Below are positions 1-13,945 of a stretch of 64,000 nt of DNA, in pieces. Every line of letters begins with the position of its first letter. The first letter of the stretch is position 1. The notes under the pieces were generated by a model that saw only the letters and a list, made by a program, of their open reading frames with translations, was not told where the DNA came from and made no database searches. The position numbers were made by a program, and so were the translations under genes. The stretch comes from Chaetorhynchus papuensis (Eukaryota > Chordata > Aves > Passeriformes > Rhipiduridae), in the NCBI GenBank assembly GCA_013396525.1, contig VWYX01000359.1, positions 494,858 through 558,857 of the forward strand, read 5' to 3'.

Positions 1-1080
1 CTGAAAACACTGTAACACTAAATCCAGCAGGTCCAGAGATTGTTTTTTATATCCCTTTTCATGAGTAGGCAAAGACTCAGAGAAAAAATATTTTCCCCAG
101 TACCCAAGAGGGAGAGATTTTAAATCAATTCCTCCAATTATTCATGGAAGAAGGAAGGGAAAACAAAATCAGGCCTGTAAAAAATCTGTCAAAACATTGT
201 CTGATAAAGCACCTTTACAAGAGGCTTGCAAGAGTAATGCAGCTCAGCACAGACTGCCCAGCGTTTCACAGAAGTTCAGCCCAGATTGTACCAACACATT
301 CCACAGAAATGTTCCCTGATGCCTAAAAAGGTAATGACACCAGGGGCATCTTAGTTGGTAGGAGTTTTTATATTGCTATTTTATTATTATTCTTATTTTT
401 AGTGAAGTTGTTTCTGGAGAGGTCTGAAATCTTCTTTCCTTTGACATACCTGCAGGCAAATAGCAAGTGTAGAATTTTTTAGTACATTAATTGGAGAGGT
501 AGGTGCTTTCCAGGGAGCAGATCTCTCCCTCTCTCTTTCTCTCTCTCTGGGTGGTATAGGTAGATCTTTTTAACAAAAGAATAAAAGACAAGAGACTTGA
601 AGAGGTTAAGTTGAATAAGCAGCATTTTCAAGCATTAAGAAGGAACTAGAAAAGGCAAGAAAATGAATGTCTTAAACATACAAAGCCCTGTCCTCTGAAA
701 CATTTTAACAAATTAATTCCCAAGACTTCACATGTATCCTATGTTATAACCCCCCCCCAAATACAACCCCCCTCTACATCTGTAACAGAGTTCTCTTAGA
801 TTCCTCTGTTTCATAATTACTCAGATCTGGCTAGAAATTGTAATAATATACCAATTGATTATAAAAGCTAATCACTGATTCATTAGGTGCGTAAGCAGAA
901 GGTCAGTATTATCACTGAAGCAGATTCATAGACCTCGGAGATGACTGATGCTCTCCTCACAGACCTAATAACTGGTGTCTGGCAACACAACTAATAACAC
1001 AGGATTCGAGAGACTTGGTTCCCAGTGCTTTTAAGATACAGATCTGAAGTTAAACTGCTACAGTAAATCTTGTGGCCATC
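1..1080. other. Non-coding AT-rich sequence
   Basis: No gene is visible. The stretch is unique AT-rich DNA containing a CT tract (522-548) and a run of nine C (750-758). The only open frames are short ones of the length expected by chance. Confidence 0.6.
522..548. repeat. CT-rich simple repeat
   Basis: An interrupted (CT)n tract of about 27 bases, broken by a few CC and TTT steps. It is a degraded microsatellite. The nearby run of C at 750-758 is a separate mononucleotide tract. Confidence 0.8.
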
Positions 1081-1720
1081 AGTTCAGAGATATCCAGGCA
1101 AATACAAGTTTAAATCCTGTTTGGTGCAGGGTGCTAAGGGCTGTTGTGGGCTGTTGCTGTGGAACAAACCCCTTCCTCCCTCCCTGTTCCCCACCCCTCG
1201 CTGATATCCATACAAAGCCAGCCAGCTTTCCACCCACTTAATTTGTATTACTTGTCCAGCTCTTCCATGTGAGTGTTCTTGTGGGTTTTGTGCCTCCTCC
1301 ACTCCTCCAAGTTTCTTCCTCTATCTATTTCTATTTCCTCTATTTCTACGCAAGGTTATCCAATATCTTCCCAGCTTTCCTTCCTTTTGGTCAACAATGC
1401 TGACAAGCACAAGGGCTCCTCCTCAGGACCCTGCCCACACTGTTTTTCTCACAGATGCTGTGTCCCATGAATGTAAAAGGCTTTTCCTTTTCCTCTCCAG
1501 CCTTTCCACTGTGTCCTTTCTTTTTTCATACAAGGCTGCAGTAAATCTTCTTCTCAGAGAGAAGTCTGCTGCCACCGGTTGTTTCATTCAGCTCCTTCCC
1601 TTAGTTCTCTCTGCTTCTGACTGACAGCCTCTTTTCTCTTCTCCTGCCATCTTTCTTCCTCTCACACTGCAGCATCCTTGATAAGGATCAGCTGAACATC
1701 ACCTGTGTTTCCCTGTCTTA
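1081..1720. other. Pyrimidine-rich non-coding block
   Basis: The plus strand is strongly biased to C and T over about 600 bases, with runs such as CCTTCCTCCCTCCC near 1170-1190 and many CTTTTCC/CTCTCC words. Short open frames occur on both strands, probably because the skew lowers stop-codon frequency. No recognisable protein, splice structure or repeat family was seen. Confidence 0.5.
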
Positions 1721-4700
1721 GCATCTCTCATTTACATGTGTTCTCCTCTCACCTCCCTTAGTGTAGGGCTTGGGAGTTCTCTTTATCCTTGCCTAACTTT
1801 TTCAGAAATTTAGGTTGATTCTCAGTCACCACAGAAATTTTCTGTAAGCATTTCCTCTAAATACTCTGCCAATCTCTTCGCTGAAACAAAAATCTGTCAC
1901 ATATTGTCCAAAATAAAATCATGGATTCTGTGATTTTCCTTCCCAAGGGTTTAATGATAGCTTGAATTTACTGTGAAGAAAAAAACAAACTTTGTTATGT
2001 TTTCTGATGTATGACTTCCTCTCCAGACTTCCTTTCTTTCTGCCGTTTGCTATTATCAGTTGTGGTGCATATCTTTGGCATCATCTTCTACACAGCATAG
2101 ATAGAAGACTGTGTCTAAGCCTTGGAGATATTTATTGCATAACATCTCCATGATATAGATTTTCATGTCAATCTATATAAAGATAACTCTTGGATGGTAT
2201 CTGCTTACTTCATATCCTGATTATTGCAACATCATTTTCTCTGTTGTGTCAGATTCATCACTTATGCCCACTTCCAGAATCTCTCCACAAATTATCCATC
2301 ATCTCCTGATAAGTGGGAAGCTGAGTCCCACATCTGATCAGTTTGAACTCCTATATTTCCTTACATACTCATACTTCACTGTCTATGTATTTCTCATTTG
2401 CAGTGAGAACAGAAACACAATGAATAGATTTTGGATGTGTGTACACCATAAGCTCTCCTATGGGTTAAATATGCTTCATTTCTCAGGCTGTATTTCCATT
2501 TTGCTCTGTCTGTATCCACATTTTGTCTCTGCTTCCTGTGTTGAGACTGAGATGCAAGAGTTGGGAGGACTCTGTTTTAATCCACGTGTTCATGGATTAA
2601 TGGATTCACAACTCTTAAGTAAAACCAGCTCACGTGAGCTATGCTAATGTAAAAATCAACACCAAAAGGTGAACTCAGAGAAATAAGCAATTTTGCTCAT
2701 GCATCTGCTTGTTGATGGAAGAAAAGTGTGGAAAATGTCAGAATCAGCCTCGTCTTCTAGGGGGGTCACCCTCCACCATTCTATTGACAAGTCCTTTACA
2801 TGAAAAAACTACAAGTCTGCCTGAGAAAAGAAATGGGATTTTCCACCTCAGAGATGAGGGTCATCTTGAGTCCCTTTTCCAGGAGCAATTATGAATTTCA
2901 ATTTCACAGTCACTAAAAAACGAAGAAGACTGACCAACAAACAGTCAAAGGAATACCTCTGGCAGGACTTGGTTATTGCATAGGTACCAATACGTTTGCA
3001 TCTTGCCAAACTGGAAGCAGTTTTGGGCAGGAGCATCAACAGAGTGGTAAATACTGTGGGAACTCTACTTGTAGACACAGGGGCATGTCGGCTCCAAGCA
3101 GAAATGAGCTGCATTAGCAATCTCTCTGCCAGCTCCCAGTGAGGCTAGGGCATAGCACAGCAAAGCCCTGTGCAAGAGACGCTAGCTGAGGACTAAAAGT
3201 TTTTTAATCTGATCTGCTCTACACTTCCAGCTGTGCAAATAACACTCACACAGGACCATGCTGACAGATTTCCACTGCTTCCTGTTCTGGAGATAGCTTA
3301 ACAGACTCGCTGTGACTCTGCACCGCCCTGCGTTGCAAGATGTAGCATAATATTGGACACTGAAGATTACAGCTCCCTAAGGAGTTGCGAATTTTTTTTT
3401 TTTTTTCAAAAAAAGACTCCAGAGTGAGAATATATTTTCTCTTTAAATGCCCTTGTTCAGGAATAGGGTCAAAGTCACACTTGGTAATCAATCAGGATTT
3501 TATTGATTGAGCAAAAAAATTATCTGTTAACATTCCTAAGGTACATAGAAGCTTCTTTTATTTTTTTTCTTTTAGCCACAGAGACACTCTGTTTAGCCAT
3601 CAGCATTTACAAAAACAGCAGTGCAGACATGTCAAGTTCAACACGTTTTCATTCTGTGTTCCCGAGCTCAGCAGTTAGACCGTTCATTAATTTCCCCTTC
3701 TCCTCCACACACCGTCTGTGCACCTTATTTATATTCACCTGCTGCCAGTTGAACACCCTGAAGAGGCACACCTGCAGTGGCAGCAGCTTCACATTACTGC
3801 TGCTGGATCCCAGGCTTTAGTCCCCTCTAGGAGAGCTCTTCCTGCCTAAGCCCTGACTCACTTGAAACCCACACTGGCTGCACAGCTTGTTTGGCTTGCT
3901 TGAAATCTTCACCCAGCCCTGAGCTGGCTCCTCCGCTTTCTCCAGCACCGCACAACATTTTACCTTCTAATTTCACAGACCTATGTTTATGTCAGGAAAC
4001 AAACTATGCTGGCAGAGTCTTAAATAAAGGGTGTGAAATGGCCCTTCTCTTGAATCACAGAGCTGTGGACAGTTGGTTTCAAATCATGTTTCTTGCAATC
4101 CCTCCCCTCCATGTCCGCTCCACACAACCTGCAACATATGACAAAGGCTAAACATGCTGTTTACCATGCAAAGAGCCTTTTGACTTGAAAAGAGAAAGGA
4201 AAAGAGGAACTGCTACACAGATCAGCTCTTGTTTTGTCTCCTTGAGCTTCAAGAGAAACTACAGGCTCTGGAAAAGCAGTTCTCTTCCGTCAGGCAAATC
4301 CAAGGTTCAATCTCTTGGATACTATGCCAAGTAGCCAAAGCCCCACAGGTAGAAGTCCAGCAACATCGCTGTTTTGGAGCAGGAGCACATGTCATTAAAT
4401 TAGAAAACGGAGAGGGCTGATCATGTATCTTCTTGTGTTCCTTAGCAGCAGCAGTCACTCCTGCTCTGAGCCTGGGCTCAACTCCAGTTGGCAAGAATTC
4501 TTGTTAGCAAATTCATGGACTTGAATATCACCTGAACCTTCAAAGGTCAGGATAACAACAATTTCTAAACCAAATTTATTTTGTCAATAAGCCCCACCTT
4601 CAGAGAACAGTCTGCTAACACTATATGCAGCAGAAATGCACAAAGGGCAGTGTTTATTCATGTCAGCACTTTGGGATGCACAAGAAAGGAAATACACCAT

Positions 4701-7199
4701 AAATCCATGGCCACAAGGAAGATATATATGACTTCCCTGTTTGTTAAACTGTTGGATGTTCACAGGTGGGTAAGGCTGTTCTCAGCCTTATATATGAAAA
4801 GTATATGAAAAGTGATGAAAGCACACCAGGAGAGTAAACACTGTGTTCTTGGAGCCCCATGTGCACTGTGAGGCCTAGCTCAAAGTTCTGGCCTTTATAA
4901 ACTAGCAAACTTTGCAGGTGAAATCCCCTAGTCAGTGAAGCAAAAATAAAAAGCCCATTCTCTTAAATGAAATCAGTATTACTCCAGGCTCTGAAATAGG
5001 AGTGTGCAATCAAAAAACTTCTTGAAATTGATGAAGTCCACAGATTAAATTGTGCAGGTCACAGAAAAAAGATTTCTAGTTAAAGTGCTCACAGTTACGA
5101 ACATGACCAGAGTATTACATTCTATGTAATAATTTAAATTTTGAAATCGAATGATGAAAGGGTAAAGCAGCACCACACAATGTTATCTGTTTAAGGATAT
5201 TTATGAAAAAACAGAGAAAAAGTCTTTAAATACTTAACTATTAAATAGCAGCTAGAAGAATAGGTTCTGGTCCTTCTTCCAGCTACAGAGAAGAAAATCT
5301 TCCCCATTTAGGCAAGAGTGTATATACTGTAGGCACATGAGAGAAATCTAAAAAGTAACCAATGCTATGTTAGTTCTGAGTTTCTGTGACATTTATATTT
5401 TCATTTAAGGCAGAGATTGCATATGAATTTCTATTTTATTTATTTCTTTTGAGCTGCTTTGTAAGGAGGTTGTGATACAGAGCAATGGCTTATGCAGTGT
5501 GGTATTGACTTACCTACAGAACACTCCTGTGTACTGCTCACCTACCTGTACAAGTAACCAGGGAAGGCATCAGAGAATTCAGACTATTAAACTGTTTCCT
5601 TCTCTAACTGTGCACTGCAATGCACATATAATCTTGCTAAGAGTGAACTAACTTTAGCTATATGAGAAACCCCACAGAATTTGATTGAACCACTTGCATG
5701 CTAATCATGAAGCCGTGTTTTAATACCTGGTTGTAATGGGATATCAGTTATCACCCTTCCTCATACACGGGGCTCAAGGAAAGGAAAATACAATGGAAGA
5801 GCAGCACTTTCATTTACAAGTTAAATTAGTTGGTTGTCACCTAAACCAACCAAGAATCCCCAGTGTTAGATGAAACTTTGTGTATCAAGACATCCACACT
5901 GAATTCATCCACCTGTCCAGAGCTTAATACATCAGGAGTCAAGACTGAGATGCTTTCCTACAGAGGAAAGAGGGAAAGAGGTTACTGACTCTGGACATAA
6001 TTTTGTCTCCCCCGTCAGAGATCATTTTCACAGAGAAGCTGACGTTTTGCAGAGGAGAAAGGAGAACTTTGAGAACCTGGTGCTGTTTGAACTGATAAAG
6101 GCATTGAAATGCTGAAAAAGAGAGAATGGATGGGTGACATCAGTCACAGGAGGTGAAATGGTGAGGTCACATGAGTTAGATGGATCATGGAGAGTAGATC
6201 TGCACTTTGTCCTTTGTCCTCTCCAAGGTATTATTCAAATAGAATTCCTCTGTACATTGTGTGACATTTGCTAAGATTTTAAGACTGGTGCTGTTAGGCA
6301 TTAGCTTAGGAGAAATTATCCTGACCAATATGGACAGGCATTTCCATAAGCTATATTGTTACTTTAATGTTGTGTAAATATTATCAATATCCACTAGTGT
6401 GACTTTTTATTGTATTTTACACTTTATGCCTGATATACAGATGATTTAGGGAACAGCTTTGCTAACTGGAATGTATCCTAAAAATTATTAATTTTAGACT
6501 ATTAAAACTGCTACTTTAAGCAAGATCTCCCATTTTTGGAAAAAAAAAACCAGAGCCAGAAACAGACTTCTTCATTTCTGTAGATCTTACTACACACTCA
6601 GATACATTATAGTGGTTTCAGTTTAATTGCCACTAAATTGGTTTATTTTGTGATAAAATTTTGCCAGAACATACTATAAGAGACCATTTAGACACTTTAA
6701 GGATTAGGCATTACTTCCAAAGAAGTAAATAACAAGACCATTCTGCTTCTGAAAGCAACAGACCACTAATTAATTCCCAAATGTGCAGCATACAAATGCT
6801 GAAAAACAAAATAACAGAGAAGAATAAAAAATAGGAGATAAGGTGTATCTTACCACATTTATCAAATCTTTCTTGAGAGATGAAGGATGATTAGGTTGAA
6901 GGATTCAATAAAAGACTAAAATTATTATAAATTTTTAAAACCATTTAAAATACCTCTAGAAATACAATATTTCATCCAGAAACCAAGCATTGCTCTGTGG
7001 TCAACAGATACAGCAACACAACAATATGAATATCTATTTGAAATTAACTTTCTCTGAATTCCTTTCACCACAACTCTGGTCTCTAAAATCTTCATTCTGT
7101 TTTGACCGCTGCACAGAAACTGTGATTTGATATCTCATTCATAGCCCAGCTGTGCATGAACTCTGTTTAGTGCAAAGCTTTGCAAAAAGGAAAAAAAAA
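1721..7199. other. Non-coding unique sequence
   Basis: About 5.5 kb with no supported gene. An open frame of 160 codons at 2165-2647 (plus) has a low-information hydrophobic translation, with no motif I recognise and no exon context. A run of 15 T lies at 3392-3406. I saw no identifiable transposon, although very old ones could be missed by eye. Confidence 0.5.
3392..3406. repeat. Poly-T tract
   Basis: An uninterrupted run of 15 T directly followed by C and a run of A. It has no visible SINE or retrogene body next to it, so it is called only as a mononucleotide repeat. Confidence 0.85.
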
Positions 7200-7570
7200 A
7201 TATCTTATTTGACCATGAACTTTAGATGATCTAGTTAGCGTTACTGTCAAGCATCCCGCGGTCTTTTTGAAAAGCAGGACTTGTCCATGTTGCCCTCTGG
7301 CCAACTTCAGTGGGATTGAAGCACTAGCGAGAGCCATCAAACTGCCTGACAGCTTGTCACCAGTGAGACTCCATTAATTTACACACATTTTCCACTGTTT
7401 GGCATTTACCATGATAACTCTTTTCTTTCCAAGCAGCTCCTGTTTGCATTTAACACTCGGGTTAATTTTCATCAGAGTTTAAATTTAGCCATCAGTTATT
7501 TCAGGGGAGCTGTCAGCCAACATATGGAGGAAAAAAAATCCTTCTGAATTTATAATAAAGTGGAATCTGT
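7200..7570. promoter_or_regulatory. Candidate conserved non-coding element
   Basis: This block differs in texture from its AT-rich flanks. It keeps a CCGCGG-like core near 7256-7261 and carries TALE/MEIS-type sites TGACAG at 7347-7352 and CTGTCA at 7510-7515. It also has a CTCF-like TGCCCTCTGG at 7291-7300 and several TTAAT/ATTAA homeodomain cores, with no simple repeat. These are common traits of vertebrate developmental enhancers. The call is stylistic: no alignment was run and the target gene is unknown. It could instead be ordinary unique sequence. Confidence 0.4.
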
Positions 7571-8649
7571 TGAATGTGAAACAAAAAGCAACTGCAATAT
7601 ACTGCAAGGCCCCGATGGGGGGACCAGGGTCAGCAAAGAATAGCAGAGTGGATTAGTTGTTCTATTCACCAGAGTGGCATCTGAGCACCTCAGGAGCTTC
7701 TTGATATATCAAAAAATGATGGAAAGACACAGTTCAATTTGTCCCCCTTTTATAAAGGATAATTAACCTGTCAGTCTTGCTACTTTAACAACTTCATTAA
7801 ATTGGAGCAGAAATGGGTGCAGGAAGCCCCTGTCTTTTTCCAAAATGAGCACAGGGCACTTGTTTAAATAGTGGAACAGCCACCTTCTTCCTTCTTCCTC
7901 TCCCTTAGAATAACACGATGTTATTTTAGGGGTTTTTAGGTGAAATTGAGCACCCTTCCTTAAAATATAGAACTAAGCTGGCTTTCATGTGGCCAACACT
8001 AGGAATCGTCTTAACTCCAAAGGATGAAAATAATCCGACATGTAAACAAGGAAAACTGCATCAATTAAAGATGGAGCTTACAGGGTTGCTATAACACTTC
8101 AGCATACTGTGATCCTTCTCAAAGATGAGATGACTTTCCCAGGTAAGACAGAAGGTAACAGGCAAAGTCCCTGGTTCCTCCGAAAAAATGTGAACTTTAC
8201 AATTTGTGTTCTGAACCAGATTAAAAATTCTGTCAGTAAACTGAAAAGTCTGCAGGCAAGTATATATTGAAAAGATGAAAAATCAAATCAATGTGTACGC
8301 CTCTGGAAGGCACATTTAGGATTTCATAAATAATAGTCCTTAAAAATAATTAACTGGATATGGGCTAAGTTACTGGTCAGTCCAAAATCTTCATCTGAGA
8401 TTTAAGTGTACTACACTGTTCTGCAAGGTACATTTTTTGCACACTGTAATATTTTCCTCTCCAGAGCAATTTTATGTGCAGAAAAGATTTAAAGACATCA
8501 GAAGGAAACTATTTCCCGGAATATCAGCTTTCATAACAACAGGAAAAGCGCATGCTCTCTTATCTCTGGAATCTTGCATTTTAGAAGTCAAATATTTTCT
8601 TGATGATTATTCAGAAAAGTCTATTAGTATTACAAACAAAAAAAACACA

Positions 8650-8668
8650 ACCAAACCAAACCAAACCC
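8650..8668. repeat. (CAAAC)n short repeat
   Basis: Three to four units of ACCAA/CAAAC followed by a C-rich end. It is a short, imperfect microsatellite. Confidence 0.7.
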
Positions 8669-11600
8669 CCACCCCTTGTGCCTATTTCTATGTAAAGAAT
8701 CTCATCAATTTTATCCAGAAGATAAACTTCAAGTAATATGGCCAAATCTTCAGTTGAAAACAATTATATAGATTCGCTTATTGCAGGGGTGACCTGAATA
8801 TATAAGTCTGCCATAAGCTAATTATAAGTTGAAATTATAAATTAATCAAGTTTAAATAATTATCTGGTGTTGGCTTTAGGTTTTGCTTGCTTGCTTGGTT
8901 TTAAATGTTGATATACATTCCACCATATAAATAAAAGTCCATGGTCATCGAGAACATCGAGAATTTCAGCACCTTAACAAACCAAAAGGAACATAATTGG
9001 AAGTTACTGCCATCACAAATTTCCTGTAAGAACAGTAAAACTGATTCTATTTGTATGAATTATTTTTATGGACTGTTTCAGTATCTTTTAATCATAAGTG
9101 ATCTACTAATGAAATAATGGGATTACCCTCTAATTCTGTATCTACAGACCCATAATTGCAACTTTATTTTAATATTAAAATTCTATTTTTGGAGTTGTAT
9201 ACAGATTTACAACTACATTTATAAGTCACTTCAAATTTAGTATTTCAATTTTAGTTTTAAAATTCAGGCACAGAGATTGAAGATATTAATGTGCCAGAGC
9301 AGATCAATGTGCCACACTGGACTTCATTTTAGCTAGAAAAATATGCACAACTGGTTTGCCCCTCACAGGAATAAAAGCATAAAGATAAATTAGTTTAAAA
9401 TAAGATAGTATTATTCCCAGTCTTATGAAACAAATTAAATACTTGCCACTCTGAAGTTATGGGAAGTGTTGATCCACACAACAATATAAGAAAGTTCTTT
9501 CTACTTCAAGTAATGGAGAAGCTTAATTTTCTATTATTTACTGATCTCCATTCCTTAGTAAAAAAGTAGCTGCATGCTGATAAACTGAAGACTGAATTTA
9601 AACACTGCAACATCAGGAACCTATTTCACAAAACACATGCTTGATGTACACTTTTAATTAAACACTTGTAATACAAAACTTTACAAACTGATGAAAGGCT
9701 AAAATTTCCCTTCAGTCATTTGCTATCTTTTCTGGTTTTATTTATAACATTTTTAAACAAAGATATCTAGTGAGCCTACAGCCTACATTATATAGACAAA
9801 AGATGTGCAGCCCCAAACTTAACACAGTAATTGATTTGGCATACTTTGCATCATTCCAACACAGACCACTGTCTACCTGCATTTGTAAACAGAAATTAAA
9901 AGCTTGATAGTCTCTTCCACAGCGTTACTGGGAGAGTCAGAGTGAAATTCAAAATGGCAACTGCTCTTGCCACTGGTGGTTTTCCAACTTGTGCACTGCC
10001 TCAAAAATTGGGGTTGCAGACATGGAATGTCATTATTTCACCAGAGCACTGACATCCCACTTTTTTATACAACTTGGCATGTTTGTTAGCTTTTTCTTTT
10101 AAAAGAAAAGCCCAGGGGCCAGAAAGAGAGGAAGAATCCTGCGCTCTGTTAGATGTGCAAGCAGGGGTAGCAGGAGAGGGACAGCAGTGAGGAAAGGAAA
10201 TGGCTCCAATTCCTTGTGAAATAGCATTAGAAGATCAGAAGTGTTATGAAAGCAACAGAAGGGAAAAGCTATCAGTCAAGGCTTATTGGACATCCACTAA
10301 AAGGAAACGAGTACAGCAGGTGTAAAGTTTGAGAAGCGATTACATCGATCTTGCTCTGCATTGGAAGCATAGGGGAGAGCCTAGTGGTAAGGTTTCTGTA
10401 ATGAAAATGTATCAATTTGGTGCGTAATTATTCAAAAAAGTATGGATATATATGAATATATGGAGGTATGTATGTGCAGGTACATATAAATCACTGTTTA
10501 TATAAACAACTGCCTTTCCCTTCCATTCTCCAGCATTCTTTCTCTCTTTACCTGCTCAGATTTGATGATTTCTGGCACTTTATACTCTTTTTTATATCAC
10601 AATCTTACCCAATGATACTTCTAGTTTAAATTTTAACCTCCTTTGAAACATCTCCTATAGGAAAATACACTTATCAATGTAATTTAGTAACATGAGATTT
10701 AGTGTTCACTAAAGAAAAGTGTTTATGAAAGTCTAAAATAGGGAATTATGAGTACTATGACTGGTAGTAGGAAAGCAAGAAAGCTCAGCTAGCTGTGGAT
10801 TGAAAACACACATGGATACCATAATGGACCTTCATGTTTAATGAAATGCTTAAATTGCCTTAGATTTAATCATTATAATTTATACATTTTAAAATCATGG
10901 GTCAGCTGTTCAGTAGCTGCAGTATCTTTATAAACACCAGAAGATTTTTCCCTTAATGATTGTACTTTGAATTCCATTGGTTTGTTTCAGCCTTAAAATG
11001 AGAAATGCAATTAAAAGAGAATGAGAAATACAGCACTTGCTGTCCCATGTTTTGAATGGGTATTAAGATTAACTAGCTATCCTCATATGACCATATAAAT
11101 CTGACACCATATTAACATGGGGGTGATTAGGGGTTGTGTTAATATCTGAACTATAGGCCATGTCAATTTTGGGTCAAAATTGAAAAATCTTAGTTGATTT
11201 TTTTTTTAGATTGTGGTTTCCATGTCCCTCTTAGCCCAGTGTTCTGCACTGTAAGACAAAAAAAAATTTAGGAGTACTTAGTGCAGCTGGGCTTGCAGAA
11301 CACAATCTGGAATCACATCAATGCTTTGGCCATCATTCCTTCTGTGGAGAGATGAAAAACCCAATTTATTCTCTCCTGATCTAAAAGCAGCCAGATTGTT
11401 CCAGTGGTGTTATAAAATTCCAGCCCAGAGGAAAATTACTGGTAAAACTCAGGGAATACAGTACTGTGGTTATACTTGGTACCATTTCATCCTACGTTGC
11501 ATGAAAGTTTTTAATAAAGCCAATACTAACCAACGTGATCTGACCTGATCCTCAGTGTAAATGATTCCTAATTCTAGTGGAATACCAGGTTCAAATATTG

Positions 11601-13757
11601 ATACCTTTTCTCTTTTAGAGCCCTTCCATACTCACCCTGCAAGTTTCCAAGCTCCTTCCTAAAGCAAGTTGCATGTGGTGAGCCATCCAGCAGAAACTCA
11701 GTGAAGTGTGATGGAATCAGTAAGTTCAATATACAGAAATGGAGAGATACTCAAGACCTACAAAAACTATCAAATCCATCCTTTTGCCATCACAATACCA
11801 AACTTAAAAACATTTTCTCAAGAATGGTTTTAGAAGACCTATTATATTATTTCCTCCACTTCACTTTTACATATTTAGACTAAAGTTTCTGCCTCTAAAT
11901 TGTTCCCTGTAATATTTAGACCAAATTTATTACACTATTGGGCTTTAATCTCTTTTTCTCCTGCTTTGGTTGGTGTTTATGGCTATGCTTGAAAGGTATC
12001 AATAGGATGAGAGTAGTGATGTTTTGCACTGATGAGTCAGGGTCTGAGAGAGGTTTATCCTGGAAGAGACTGCAGAGGAGGAAAGAGAGGGGTTCCTCTG
12101 GGCTTGCAGTGTCAAAAAATCCACACCAGTTATACTGGGTTTTTGTTAGGACTACATCATTTAGGGCAACATACATATAAGGCACCTCAAGGATTCCAGA
12201 ACAGAGAATGAAATTTGAATTTAGATAGTTGGTAAGTAAGATGCAGTGACAGATAAGAGAAGAAGGTGTAACTGCCTGTCTGTAGGCTTTGCTTTTCTCA
12301 GGGACTTTTGAGTTTGCTTGGGCAGTGCACCAGAACAAACACCTGAGAACTTGAGAGAGCTGACAACTCCCCATTGTTTACAGAAAGCATTATGGGCACT
12401 TTTGTAACAGATTTTTGACACAATCTTTTCAGGGTGTAAAAAGCAAATATTTGATCAGTTTATGGTCTTCTGACCCTCTTACTTGTAATGGGCGTAGAGA
12501 AGTTAGAGCTAATTATTTGGTAACTGTCAGATTTTTGTCCACCGTACCATGAAATCCTGTTGTGATGAGCATGGGATAACTGACAAAAAATAATCATCTG
12601 CTATCAAGCCTGAGGTTCTGCAGCTGCAAAAAAGAGCAGTCTCATGAAATGAGCAGTCCCATAAAATGTCAGTGATGCTACTCACTGGAGAAAGATTGCA
12701 GCATCACAACCTCACACAGCCATCTAAAGCAATAATGTGATGCTATAACAAAACAAAGTAGACAGTATAGATGGGAATGACAGCCACAGTATAAATCCAA
12801 TCCCTTCCTTCCGAGAACAAAACTGACTTTCTCATTGATCTTCTTTTTGAACACATTTATGTTTGCTTTTATTATTTTGTGGATGTATATGCATGTAGTG
12901 TGTACAGTACTTTTGCTAGTAAGCACTACAGAAAGATCTTTTATATTTTTAAAGTATTAATTTTTGAATCTGAATGCTTTTTCAGTGTTTGGAACTTTTA
13001 TTTTTACCAATATATATGCACAAATTCCAGTTGTTGGGGTGTGACACCTACTCTGGCACATGCAGTCCATTAGCTATAGTTAAGGAAAAGTAATTTTTTT
13101 ATTGACATGTCAAGTCCCAACCACAGCGCAAATAAATCCTCTCCTTTCATAAAACAACTTTACATGACAGATATTTTATGAAAAGTGCTGTTTACACCTG
13201 TGATTTATAGTACATGGTAAAAATAATAAAAAAAACCTGTATATTTATGCAGAAAAAAAGCATTTGTATCTCAAAATGCAGTTGAGATTCAACTGGTATT
13301 TCAATGACTGATGTATCTGCATGCATGCAATACGGGTCCTTTTGTCAGATAGCTGATCACAGGGAGACAAAAGCTTTATTTTCCAGCTAATCAAAACAAG
13401 CAATCCCCCCTCAATCCTCATTTTGCCCAACTCTGCATCCTAACTCCGGATTAAATACCTGGCGAAAGAAATACCTGTTGTTGGCACAGTTCACTCAGCA
13501 GTTTTAGCAGCAGGGATGGAAGGAATTGAGATGAGTAAAAGAACCGCATGGGCCACTGATGGAACTGGAAAGGAAGAAACGATACATTGTTACCCACTGG
13601 TCATGTGATTAGAGGGAGACCACAATTCTCTTCTCTTTCCCAGATTGCTGCAGAAGCCCATCCCCTTCACTGAACTCCCTAACCTCCAGACTGAGTCCTT
13701 CTGTTTCCTGTCTGGTAAATATGACAGTTTTCTATGTAAATAAGCAAGTTTTGGTGG

Positions 13758-13773
13758 GAAAGAAAGAAAGAAG
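13758..13773. repeat. (GAAA)n short repeat
   Basis: About four AAAG/GAAA units in a purine-rich stretch. It is a minor microsatellite. Confidence 0.7.
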
Positions 13774-13941
13774 AACCCATCCTAGATTTGTCTGGAACAT
13801 TGACTATAAATTTTAAAAGGCCTATTATCCTGCTTTACAAACTTAGAAGTGGAGGAGAGAAAAGCCTCTCTGGGGGCTGACCTGCATGAGGCCAACAAGA
13901 TGATCCTAGTGTTTGCAAAATTCAGAGTTAATCTTTCAGGA

Positions 13942-13945
13942 GAGT
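13942..13945. repeat. Target-site duplication, left copy (GAGT)
   Basis: GAGT immediately precedes the LTR's TG end and is matched by GAGT at 14384-14387 immediately after its CA end. A match of this length could arise by chance, but its exact placement at both element ends supports integrase-mediated insertion. Confidence 0.65.

Larger units (their letters stand above)
7571..13941. other. Non-coding AT-rich sequence
   Basis: About 6.4 kb with no supported gene. It contains small simple repeats (a CAAAC tract at 8650-8668, a GCTT tract at 8884-8897, a GAAA tract at 13758-13773) and an AT-rich TATG-type patch near 10441-10500. The 99-codon frame at 8437-8736 runs through the CAAAC repeat, which argues against it being a gene. 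Confidence 0.5.

Noticed and set aside
2165..2647. 160-codon open frame on the plus strand
   Set aside because: The translation has no recognised motif and looks like chance reading; there is no promoter or exon context.
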